Assembly: GCA_040265115.1 (NCBI GenBank)
Contig: JBDQGZ010000094.1
Coordinates: forward strand, 1-7,493
Length of the DNA: 7,493 nt
DNA from: M55B157 sp040265115
GTDB taxonomy: Bacteria; Actinomycetota; Actinomycetes; S36-B12
Direction of reading: 5' to 3'
Shown: one piece after another, positions 1 through 5,677 of the stretch
Layout: the number at the start of each line of letters is the position of its first letter
How positions within the stretch are numbered: the first letter of the stretch is position 1
Program-made: the position numbers and the translations under genes
The notes under the pieces: model-generated
Database searches by the model: none
Told to the model about the DNA's origin: nothing
The model's input: only the letters and a program-made list of their open reading frames with translations

Positions 1-40
1 CCTGGCGGTACTCGTAGTGCGCCGAGGCCTTTCTATCCCA

Positions 41-73
41 CGGGGTCACTCCCCGACCCCATCACGAACGGGG
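41..73. repeat. Competing short hairpin arms upstream of the oxidoreductase gene
   Basis: CGGGG (41-45) can pair with CCCCG (51-55) across a 5-base TCACT loop. The same CCCCG can instead pair with CGGGG at 69-73. No T-tract follows, so an intrinsic terminator is not well supported. The stem could mark the end of an upstream gene lying outside the window. The rest of 1-239 holds no gene I can support. Confidence 0.2.
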
Positions 74-91
74 GCTGCTCGCAAGCATGTC

Positions 92-101
92 GGTCTAGAC
101 C
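92..101. repeat. Perfect 10-bp palindrome GGTCTAGACC
   Basis: The palindrome lies 44 bases upstream of the TAGGCT element at 146. This position would suit a dimeric regulator's operator or activator site, but no regulator is encoded nearby and no second copy was noticed in the window. Function is inferred only from symmetry and position. Confidence 0.3.
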
Positions 102-145
102 AGGTGTCGCCCTCATGCTCGGTGCTCACCTCGATGATCTGTGGT

Positions 146-151
146 TAGGCT
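146..151 (+). promoter_or_regulatory. Candidate -10 element (TAGGCT) for the oxidoreductase-uppP unit
   Basis: TAGGCT fits the actinobacterial TANNNT -10 pattern and would start transcription near 158, giving a leader of about 80 bases that contains the AAGGGGA ribosome-binding site at 226-232. No convincing TTGACA-like -35 is visible 16-18 bases upstream. The same hexamer occurs upstream of mshC and, on the minus strand, upstream of the PAC2 gene, which raises its credibility. Confidence 0.4.
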
Positions 152-239
152 GGTCAACGACAACCGCCGAGGCTGCGCTAAAGGCCGCGAGGTCAGCCAT
201 CGCCAAAGACCAGTCATCGCCTACGAAGGGGACGCCACC

Positions 240-1289
240 ATGCGCTTGGGAATCAATCTCGGATATTGGGGCGCCGGAAACGACGCTGACAACCTGGCCC
301 TGGCCCGTGAGGCAGACCGGCTCGGCTACGCCGTCGCCTGGGCGGCTGAAGCGTACGGCTCCGATGCGGCCACCGTCCTGGCCTGGGTTGCCGCCCAGAC
401 AGAGCACATCGACGTGGGATCGGCGGTCTTTCAGATTCCAGGGCGCACCCCCGCGAACACAGCCATGACGGCGGCGACGCTGGACACTCTCTCGCAGGGA
501 CGGTTTCGGCTCGGGCTCGGTGTCTCAGGCCCTCAGGTATCTGAGGGATGGCACGGCGTTCGATTCGATAAGCCCCTGACGAGAACCCGTGAGTATGTCT
601 CGATCATTCGAAAGGCGCTGTCCCGTGAACGACTCACCTTCGAGGGTGAGTTCTTCACCCTTCCGCTACCCGACGGACCGGGCAAGGCACTCACCCTCAC
701 GGTGCACCCCGTGCGTGATCGGATCCCCATCTATCTCGCGGCCGTGGGCCCGAAGAACCTCGAATTGGCCGGCGAGATCGCAGATGGATGGTTGGCGATC
801 TTCTTCGCACCCGAGTCATCGGGAGAACAACGGCAGCAGATCGAAGCGGGACGCGCCAAGGCCGGGCTCACCATGGACGGTTTCGACATCGTCCCCACGG
901 TGCCCGTCGTCATCGGCGATGACCTCGAGGCCTGCGCCGGGCCGGTGCGCGCGTACTCGGCGCTCTATATCGGCGGCATGGGATCTCGTGAGAAGAATTT
1001 CTACAACGCCCTGGCGTGCCGAATGGGATACGAGGAGCAGGCCAAGCAGGTGCAGGACCTCTACCTCGGCAAGGACTACGTCGGAGCAGCTGCGGCGGTC
1101 CCCATGGAGTTCATCGATAGGACGTCACTCATCGGACCGCGCGAGCGGATCAAGGATCGACTGTCCGCATATGCCGAGGCTGGAGTCACGACCTTGACGA
1201 TCGCGGTCTACGCGGGTGACCTCGCCGAGCGGATGGCGACGGTGCGCACGATGGCCGAGGTGCTCGACGAATCCGGCCTGGGTTCGTGA
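240..1289 (+). CDS. LLM-class F420-dependent oxidoreductase, Rv3520c-like (TIGR03559 type)
   Basis: This 349-residue protein belongs to the luciferase-like monooxygenase superfamily, whose actinobacterial members mostly use reduced cofactor F420 for hydride transfer in the cytoplasm; the substrate of this subgroup is unknown. Visible landmarks are an N-terminal first strand MRLGINLGYWG (1-11), AEAYGSDA (36-43), the conserved block LDTLSQGRFRLGLGVSGPQVSEGW at 81-104, RTREY (115-119), IPIYLAAVGPKN (162-173) and LAGEIADGWL (176-185). These match my recollection of Rv3520c closely along the whole length. I chose the ATG at 240 because the family begins there and AAGGGGA (226-232) lies 8 bases upstream; an in-frame GTG at 141 would add 33 unconserved residues. 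uppP follows after 40 bases on the same strand, so cotranscription is likely. Family assignment is firm. F420 use is inferred from the family, and the physiological reaction is unknown. Confidence 0.9.
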   Translation: MRLGINLGYWGAGNDADNLALAREADRLGYAVAWAAEAYGSDAATVLAWVAAQTEHIDVGSAVFQIPGRTPANTAMTAATLDTLSQGRFRLGLGVSGPQVSEGWHGVRFDKPLTRTREYVSIIRKALSRERLTFEGEFFTLPLPDGPGKALTLTVHPVRDRIPIYLAAVGPKNLELAGEIADGWLAIFFAPESSGEQRQQIEAGRAKAGLTMDGFDIVPTVPVVIGDDLEACAGPVRAYSALYIGGMGSREKNFYNALACRMGYEEQAKQVQDLYLGKDYVGAAAAVPMEFIDRTSLIGPRERIKDRLSAYAEAGVTTLTIAVYAGDLAERMATVRTMAEVLDESGLGS

Positions 1290-1310
1290 GCCTGGCCATG
1301 GGGATTGAAG

Positions 1311-1331
1311 ACCGGGAACACCCAACCCGGT
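1311..1331 (+). repeat. Inverted repeat overlapping the uppP start codon
   Basis: ACCGGG (1311-1316) and CCCGGT (1326-1331) form a perfect 6-bp stem with a 9-base loop. The 3' arm covers the first two bases of the GTG at 1330. In the mRNA this could hide the start and make uppP translation depend on ribosomes arriving from the oxidoreductase gene that ends at 1289. No T-run follows, so it is not a good terminator. Confidence 0.3.
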
Positions 1332-2151
1332 GGTGAGTTGGTTCGAGGCGGTCGTCCTCGGCATTCTGCAGGGGCTCACGGAATTCCTGCCCATCTCCTC
1401 TAGCGCTCACCTGTTCGCCGTGTCGCAGTTGCTGGGCTGGTCTGATCCCGGTGCCGCCTTCACTGCGATCACACAGATTGGAACGGAGACAGCAGTCCTT
1501 GTGTACTTCCGCAAGGACCTGGCGCGCATCCTGTCGAGCTGGAGCCGATCGCTGATCCACCCTGAGTACCGGCGGGACTTCGACGCCAAGATGGGGTGGT
1601 ACGTCATCCTCGGCACGATTCCCATCGTCATCCTCGGGCTAGCGTTCACCGAGCAAATCGAAACCGTGGCGAGAAACCTCTGGCTGACTGCGACCATGCT
1701 GGTGGTTTTCGGTCTGCTACTGGGAGCTGCAGACCGCTGGGGACGTCGCACCCGGCCAGTCACCACCCTGCGGACCCGAGATGCGCTCGCCTTGGGCGGC
1801 GCGCAGGCGCTCGCACTGATCCCTGGTGTTTCCCGCTCCGGGGCCACGATCTCCATGGGCCTCACCCTCGGCCTTACACGTGAAGCGGCCACCCGATATG
1901 CGTTCCTGCTTGCTATTCCGGCCGTGCTCGGATCTGGGTTCTACGAGGCCACGCGGATCGCGGACGAACCTGAGGTTTCCTGGGGCCCCATCCTGCTGGC
2001 GACGGCGATCTCCTTCACCGTCGGCTATGCCGTGATCGCCTGGCTGATCCGGTACATCTCTTCGAATTCCTACCTGCCGTTCGTGGTTTACCGCATTGGC
2101 CTGGCAGCTGTCCTATTCATCCTCTTAGGAGCTGGTGTGATCCAGGGGTGA
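1330..2151 (+). CDS. uppP: Undecaprenyl-diphosphatase (UppP/BacA family)
   Basis: This integral membrane enzyme dephosphorylates undecaprenyl diphosphate to undecaprenyl phosphate, recycling the lipid carrier for peptidoglycan and other wall polymers. It is 273 residues long, normal for the family. The first signature, QGLTEFLPISSSAH at 14-27, holds the (E/Q)xxxE motif (Q14, E18) and the conserved histidine H27. The second, PGVSRSGAT at 165-173, holds the catalytic arginine R169. GWYVILGTIP (89-98) is also typical. Hydrophobic segments are seen at roughly 5-20, 90-107, 119-134, 153-168, 188-203, 219-240 and 252-271. The start is one of two tandem GTG codons (1330 and 1333); the second gives the family-like VSWFEAV beginning and fits equally well. 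No clear Shine-Dalgarno sequence is present, and the start lies in the 3' arm of a small hairpin. Overexpression of this family gives bacitracin resistance, but here it is a housekeeping copy. Confidence 0.96.
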   Translation: MVSWFEAVVLGILQGLTEFLPISSSAHLFAVSQLLGWSDPGAAFTAITQIGTETAVLVYFRKDLARILSSWSRSLIHPEYRRDFDAKMGWYVILGTIPIVILGLAFTEQIETVARNLWLTATMLVVFGLLLGAADRWGRRTRPVTTLRTRDALALGGAQALALIPGVSRSGATISMGLTLGLTREAATRYAFLLAIPAVLGSGFYEATRIADEPEVSWGPILLATAISFTVGYAVIAWLIRYISSNSYLPFVVYRIGLAAVLFILLGAGVIQG

Positions 2152-2172
2152 ACCACATGCTCGATAGCCAAG

Positions 2173-2200
2173 GGCACAGTGCCATTCCGGGATGACGTCA
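2173..2200. repeat. Two short palindromes in the uppP-phosphatase gap
   Basis: GGCAC-A-GTGCC (2173-2183) and TGACGTCA (2193-2200) lie close together in the 137-base gap 2152-2288. The gap holds no gene I can support and no T-rich terminator after uppP. These may be protein-binding sites, although short palindromes also occur by chance. Confidence 0.2.
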
Positions 2201-2238
2201 CCACGCGCGCCACACAACCGCATCTATCTTGGACAACT

Positions 2239-2255
2239 CTCAGCCCATTGCTGAG
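2239..2255. repeat. Inverted repeat CTCAGC-N5-GCTGAG upstream of the phosphatase operon
   Basis: CTCAGC (2239-2244) and GCTGAG (2250-2255) are perfect 6-base arms around CCATT. The repeat ends 20 bases before the TAGTCT element at 2276, so it would overlap the -35 region of that promoter. This is the expected place for a repressor operator or a sigma-factor contact. No regulator gene is adjacent. Confidence 0.3.
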
Positions 2256-2275
2256 CCGAGATTGGTCCCGGGTCA

Positions 2276-2281
2276 TAGTCT
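2276..2281 (+). promoter_or_regulatory. Candidate leaderless -10 element (TAGTCT) for the three-gene operon
   Basis: TAGTCT is followed by seven bases and then the ATG at 2289, the geometry expected when transcription starts at the first base of the start codon. No Shine-Dalgarno sequence precedes this ATG, which agrees with a leaderless mRNA. TATCTT at 2225-2230 is a weaker alternative -10 that would give a leader of about 50 bases. Confidence 0.45.
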
Positions 2282-2288
2282 GGGAAAC

Positions 2289-3008
2289 ATGACAACAGTA
2301 TTCCTGGTGCGACATGGGCGCTCGAGTGCCAATACAGCAGGAGTGTTGGCTGGATGGTCGCCAGGAGTTCTTCTCGACGACGTGGGGGTCTCGCAGGCTC
2401 AGCGAGCAGGCGTGCGGCTCGCTGGAATCCGGCTGGCCGTGATTGTGTCAAGCCCATTGGAGCGCACCATCAGCACGGCGGAGGCGATCCTCGACGAGCA
2501 AACCGGGCGCGCCGATATCGCACTCGACAGTCGGGTCGGGGAGTGCCGATATGGCGACTGGACCGGGCGAAAGCTCTCCGTCCTCTCTCGGCGACCTCTG
2601 TGGAAGACCATCCAGCAGCGACCGAGTCAAGTGACCTTCCCAGGTGAGGAGGGTGAGTCTCTCCTGCACATGCAGGCCAGGGGAGTGGGCGCGATCGCCG
2701 ACTGGAATGGCCGGCTGGGAGACAAGGCTCGATACGCCGTTGTGAGCCACGGAGACGTGATCAAGTCCATCCTGGCCGACGCGCTCGGCATGCCTTTCGA
2801 TTCCTTCCAGCGGATTTCGGTGGATCCAGGATCGATCTCCGTCGTCGACTACGGACCGCAGCGAGCCACCGTGCTGATGATGAACTCCACCGACGCGGAT
2901 CTCTCCGTCTTCGGAGCCCGATCTGCGCCCACCTCGCAGACCGTCGGTGGAGGTGCGGGTCCGACCTCGCCGCCGTCCACGCGCACATCACGAGGAGGCC
3001 GACAGTGA
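2289..3008 (+). CDS. Histidine phosphatase family protein, MSMEG_4193/Rv2135c-like
   Basis: This 239-residue cytoplasmic protein has the phosphoglycerate-mutase-like fold and is of the MSMEG_4193 (TIGR03848) type. RHG at 8-10 supplies the phospho-accepting histidine H9. SSPLERT (54-60) gives the phosphate-binding R59, ECRYGDWTGR (85-94) the acidic residue E85, and SHGD (153-156) the second histidine H154. With the full catalytic set present, phosphatase activity is more likely than mutase activity; I recall acid phosphatase activity reported for Rv2135c. The true substrate is unknown. The tail (about 205-239) is rich in Gly, Pro, Ser and Thr and includes VGGGAG, similar to the end of mycobacterial relatives. 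I start at ATG 2289 because MTTVFLVRHG is the family N-terminus; an in-frame TTG at 2229 would add 20 unconserved residues. It overlaps the DUF3090 gene by four bases (GTGA), indicating translational coupling. Confidence 0.92.
   Translation: MTTVFLVRHGRSSANTAGVLAGWSPGVLLDDVGVSQAQRAGVRLAGIRLAVIVSSPLERTISTAEAILDEQTGRADIALDSRVGECRYGDWTGRKLSVLSRRPLWKTIQQRPSQVTFPGEEGESLLHMQARGVGAIADWNGRLGDKARYAVVSHGDVIKSILADALGMPFDSFQRISVDPGSISVVDYGPQRATVLMMNSTDADLSVFGARSAPTSQTVGGGAGPTSPPSTRTSRGGRQ
2992..2998 (+). promoter_or_regulatory. Strong ribosome-binding site for the DUF3090 gene
   Basis: GAGGAGG lies 6 bases before the GTG at 3005, inside the last codons of the phosphatase gene. It supports the GTG start that overlaps the preceding stop codon. 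Confidence 0.7.
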
Positions 3009-3553
3009 CACGAAGCATCAGGTCCTTCTCCTCACCCGACAGAATCGTCATCGGCACTGTGGGTCTCCCGGGTGAGCGAGTGTTCTATCTGCAGGTCAGT
3101 CAGGATCGCGTGACCGTCAGCCTTCGATTGGAGAAGCAGCAGGCAGCCACCCTGGCGGATCGATTCGCCCAGGTCATCGCCACGCTTCAAGAACAGGGCG
3201 CCATTAGCGCCGAGGTGCCGCCGGGGCCACGGGACGATGACCCTCTCAGCTCACCGATCGAGGAGGACTTCACCGTCGGATCGATTGGCATGGCCTGGGA
3301 TCCAGAAGACGACCGGTTCGTGTTGGAGTTTCATAGCGCCGACGATCTGCCGCCTGCTGATGTCGGAGACGACGATGATGAAGCACCCGACACCCTTCGA
3401 GTTCGACTAGCGGTATCGGAATCATTGGCGTTCATCGATCGCACGAGGGCCGTTATCTCCGCCGGACGACCCGAGTGTCCCCTGTGTCAATTGCCCTTGG
3501 AAGCCACCGGTCATATCTGTCCGAGGGCGAACGGATATCGTCGCAGTGGCTGA
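3005..3553 (+). CDS. DUF3090 family protein with C-terminal Cys/His cluster
   Basis: This 182-residue protein of unknown function is an ortholog-like match to Rv2134c and SCO1665 (DUF3090) as I recall them. Conserved stretches include IGTVGLPGERVFYLQ (16-30), LEKQQAATLADR (42-53), an FTVGSIGMAWD core (89-99) and VISAGRPECPLC (150-161). The C-terminus carries C158-x2-C161-x8-H170-x-C172, a plausible zinc-binding knuckle, followed by RANGYRR (174-180). An acidic run, DDDDE at 122-126, marks a likely flexible loop. There is no signal peptide or membrane segment, so it should be cytoplasmic. Its GTG start overlaps the phosphatase stop and its end overlaps the next start by 8 bases, so the three proteins are probably made together. 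Zinc binding and an adaptor role are inference; no biochemical function is established that I know of. Confidence 0.92.
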   Translation: MTRSIRSFSSPDRIVIGTVGLPGERVFYLQVSQDRVTVSLRLEKQQAATLADRFAQVIATLQEQGAISAEVPPGPRDDDPLSSPIEEDFTVGSIGMAWDPEDDRFVLEFHSADDLPPADVGDDDDEAPDTLRVRLAVSESLAFIDRTRAVISAGRPECPLCQLPLEATGHICPRANGYRRSG

Positions 3554-4373
3554 TCGAACACCCGGATCAACATCGAGTGGTGAGGAGATCGCCCGAGCGC
3601 TCTATGCATCGGAGCTCACCATCGAGGGTCACCTCAGCGGGGCTTCCAACGCAACGTTGCGATGCCTGATCGAAGACGAGGGCGTGGGGAAATTCATGTG
3701 CGTCTACAAGCCGCGGCGCGGGGAACGTCCCCTGTGGGACTTCCCGACCGGATCACTCAGTCACCGGGAAGTTGCTGCTCGAGTGATCGACGATCGACTC
3801 GGATGGAACATCGTGCCGACCACGGTCTGGCGAGATGATGGGCCATACGGACCGGGTATGTGCCAGGTGTGGGTCGATGACGACGGGGAGCGCCCGGCGG
3901 TCGATGTCATTCGCCCCGACGAATGGAATGCCTCGTGGAAAATCGTGCTCGAGGCGACGACGTACGACGGAAGCGACGTCCTGCTCGTCCATGAGGATTC
4001 GTCGCAGTTGCAAAAGCTGGCCGTGTTCGACCTGATCACCAATAATGCCGACCGCAAAGGCGGTCACGTCCTACGCCGATTCAACGGTGATCTCGTCGGC
4101 ATCGACCATGGCCTCACTTTCCATGTCGAGCCGAAAGTGCGCACTGTGCTGTGGGGTTGGGCTGGAGAGCAGATTCCCGGGGACTTGATGGATGCGGTTG
4201 TCCGACTCATGGAGGATCTCAAGGCGCCCGATGAAGATCTTGCCATGGTACGAGCCTGGCTATCCCGCGCTGAATGGGCCGCACTCACCGAGCGGGTCCA
4301 GGAGTTGATCGACCACCCGGTCTTCCCTGAGCCTCGAGGTGACGAACCCGCGTTGCCCTGGCCACCGATGTGA
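3546..4373 (+). CDS. SCO1664 family protein with PI3/4-kinase-like (HipA-like) motifs
   Basis: This 275-residue protein belongs to the SCO1664 family (TIGR03843; Rv2133c in M. tuberculosis). It resembles phosphatidylinositol 3/4-kinase-type and HipA-type kinase folds: a candidate ATP-binding lysine K55 in CVYKP (52-56), an acidic-aromatic LWDFP (63-67), a catalytic-loop-like NNADRKGGH (166-174) with D169 and R170, and a metal-binding-like GIDHGL (185-190) with D187 in the place of a DFG aspartate. LWGWAG (202-207) is a family signature. The substrate, protein or small molecule, is unknown, and kinase activity is inferred from motifs. The GTG start overlaps the DUF3090 stop by 8 bases and has no good ribosome-binding site (GAGGG lies 18 bases away), so translation is probably coupled. 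No alternative start upstream of the conserved region was found. mshC follows after 58 bases but appears to have its own promoter. Confidence 0.92.
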   Translation: MADRTPGSTSSGEEIARALYASELTIEGHLSGASNATLRCLIEDEGVGKFMCVYKPRRGERPLWDFPTGSLSHREVAARVIDDRLGWNIVPTTVWRDDGPYGPGMCQVWVDDDGERPAVDVIRPDEWNASWKIVLEATTYDGSDVLLVHEDSSQLQKLAVFDLITNNADRKGGHVLRRFNGDLVGIDHGLTFHVEPKVRTVLWGWAGEQIPGDLMDAVVRLMEDLKAPDEDLAMVRAWLSRAEWAALTERVQELIDHPVFPEPRGDEPALPWPPM

Positions 4374-4391
4374 CGGTGACTCGCATCGACT

Positions 4392-4408
4392 GTTCTGCGG
4401 GGGAGAAC
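4392..4408. repeat. Inverted repeat GTTCT-N7-AGAAC upstream of mshC
   Basis: Perfect 5-base arms at 4392-4396 and 4404-4408 flank GCGGGGG. The repeat ends 11 bases before the TAGGCT element at 4420, covering where a -35 would lie. It may be an operator, or a hairpin at the end of the upstream operon, although no T-run follows. It is not a LexA box, because the half-sites face the other way and the spacing differs. Confidence 0.3.
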
Positions 4409-4419
4409 TCGTGCATCGC

Positions 4420-4425
4420 TAGGCT
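4420..4425 (+). promoter_or_regulatory. Candidate leaderless -10 element (TAGGCT) for mshC
   Basis: TAGGCT is followed by six bases and then the GTG start at 4432. There is no Shine-Dalgarno sequence in the usual window before this GTG, so a leaderless transcript is the simplest reading. This would give mshC expression independent of the upstream trio. Confidence 0.45.
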
Positions 4426-4431
4426 CGCCTC

Positions 4432-5664
4432 GTGGAGGCATGGGCGAACCCAGACATCCCCGACCTGCCGGGGGTCGGACGACCGCTGAGTCTGTATGAC
4501 ACGGCGACACGACAGGTCCGTCCGACAGCGCCAGGACAGACCGCGCGGATGTACGTCTGCGGCATCACCCCCTATGACGCCACCCACCTCGGCCATGCCT
4601 TCACCTACCTCACATTCGACATTCTGCAGCGCGTGTGGCGTGATGCCGGTCACGCAGTTCACTACACCCAGAACGTGACCGATATCGACGATCCTCTCCT
4701 TGAGCGGGCGGTGGCCCTCGGGGAGGACTGGCGAGTGATCGCCGATCGCGAGACCGAGTTGTTCAGGTCCGACATGGCAGCGCTGCGGGTCATACCTCCC
4801 CATGATTATCTCGGCGCGGTGGAGTCGATCCCTTCGATCGTGGACATCATCATCGATCTGCTTGACCGAGGTGTCGTTTACCACGTCGAGTCGGATCTCT
4901 ACTTCGACATCTCAGCGGCTTCCCGATTCGGTGAAGTGTCCGGCTACTCCCTGCCCACCATGATGGAACTCTTCGCCGAACGTGGGGGTGATCCGGATCG
5001 ACCTGGGAAGCGAAATCCGCTGGACCCCCTCATGTGGCTGGCTGCCCGTCCGGATGAGCCGGCGTGGGAGACCGCGCTGGGGCATGGCCGTCCGGGCTGG
5101 CACATCGAGTGCGTCGCAATCGCACTCGACACGCTGGGCATGTCCTTTGACGTACAGGGCGGCGGAAGCGATCTGATCTTCCCCCACCATGAGATGGGTG
5201 CGGCCCACGCGGAAAGCACCACAGCTGAATGGCCGTACGCGCGCCACTACGTGCATGCCGGGCTCGTGGGCTATGAGGGTCACAAGATGAGCAAGTCTCG
5301 GGGCAACCTCGTATTTGTCTCCCGCCTTCTCGCCCAGGGAGCAGACCCCAGCGCGCTGCGGGTCGCCCTCCTCAACAACCACTACCGCCATGATTGGGAG
5401 TGGCAGGATTCCGACCTCAGTCGGGCAGATGAGCGCCTTGGCCGCTGGCGGGAGGCCGCTCGAAGCGGCCACACTCACGGCGCCGATGATGTGCGGGAGG
5501 CGATTCGGGACCGACTTTCCGACGATCTCGACACTGTCGCTGCGTTCAGCATCCTGGACCGATGGTCATCCACCTCCCACCGCCGTCGCGAGGGACCGGC
5601 GAACGATGGCGCCAGGGTCGATGAGGCTGCTCGAGCGCTGCTCGGCATCAGCCTGCTGCCATGA
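4432..5664 (+). CDS. mshC: L-cysteine:1D-myo-inositol 2-amino-2-deoxy-alpha-D-glucopyranoside ligase
   Basis: MshC joins cysteine to GlcN-Ins using ATP, the third step of the conserved mycothiol pathway. It is a cytoplasmic paralog of cysteinyl-tRNA synthetase that lacks the tRNA-binding C-terminal region; the 410-residue length fits MshC. Visible features are MYVCGITPYDATHLGHA (40-56), holding zinc ligand C43 and the HIGH-like HLGH at 52-55, then NVTDIDDP (81-88). GRPGWHIEC (219-227) supplies C227, GGGSDLIFPHHE (243-254) supplies H252, and KMSKS is at 285-289. C43/C227/H252 match the Cys/Cys/His zinc site known in MshC. Versions of RPTAPG and MAALRVIPPHDY also occur in the mycobacterial enzyme and separate it from true CysRS. 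The GTG start agrees with the family N-terminus (MEAW versus MQSW). The gene ends 13 bases from the convergent PAC2 stop, leaving no room for a private terminator. Confidence 0.97.
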   Translation: MEAWANPDIPDLPGVGRPLSLYDTATRQVRPTAPGQTARMYVCGITPYDATHLGHAFTYLTFDILQRVWRDAGHAVHYTQNVTDIDDPLLERAVALGEDWRVIADRETELFRSDMAALRVIPPHDYLGAVESIPSIVDIIIDLLDRGVVYHVESDLYFDISAASRFGEVSGYSLPTMMELFAERGGDPDRPGKRNPLDPLMWLAARPDEPAWETALGHGRPGWHIECVAIALDTLGMSFDVQGGGSDLIFPHHEMGAAHAESTTAEWPYARHYVHAGLVGYEGHKMSKSRGNLVFVSRLLAQGADPSALRVALLNNHYRHDWEWQDSDLSRADERLGRWREAARSGHTHGADDVREAIRDRLSDDLDTVAAFSILDRWSSTSHRRREGPANDGARVDEAARALLGISLLP

Positions 5665-5677
5665 CCGTCCGGGGCAG

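Noticed and set aside
2..148. Open frame running in from the left edge and ending at 146-148
   Set aside because: The translation has no recognisable motif, and its stop overlaps the TAGGCT element; it could be the tail of a gene, but nothing supports that.
141..239. Upstream in-frame GTG start at 141 for the oxidoreductase
   Set aside because: The 33 added residues are not family-like, and a good ribosome-binding site precedes the ATG at 240.
589..1197. 202-codon plus-strand frame inside the oxidoreductase gene
   Set aside because: Rich in Arg, Ser and Pro as expected of a shifted frame of a GC-rich gene; the real frame is clearly the oxidoreductase.
2229..2288. Upstream in-frame TTG start for the phosphatase gene
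   Set aside because: The extra 20 residues precede the conserved TTVFLVRHG start and do not resemble the family; the likely promoter lies inside this stretch.
4392..4408. LexA (SOS) box ahead of mshC
   Set aside because: The actinobacterial box is GAAC-N4-GTTC; here the half-sites are in the opposite order with a longer spacer.
4285..4884. 199-codon minus-strand open frame across the end of the SCO1664-type gene and the start of mshC
   Set aside because: It is antisense to two well-supported genes and is the kind of long shadow frame common in GC-rich DNA; its translation shows no family features.
4912..5478. 188-codon minus-strand open frame inside mshC
   Set aside because: It lies fully antisense to the conserved catalytic part of mshC and has no recognisable motif.
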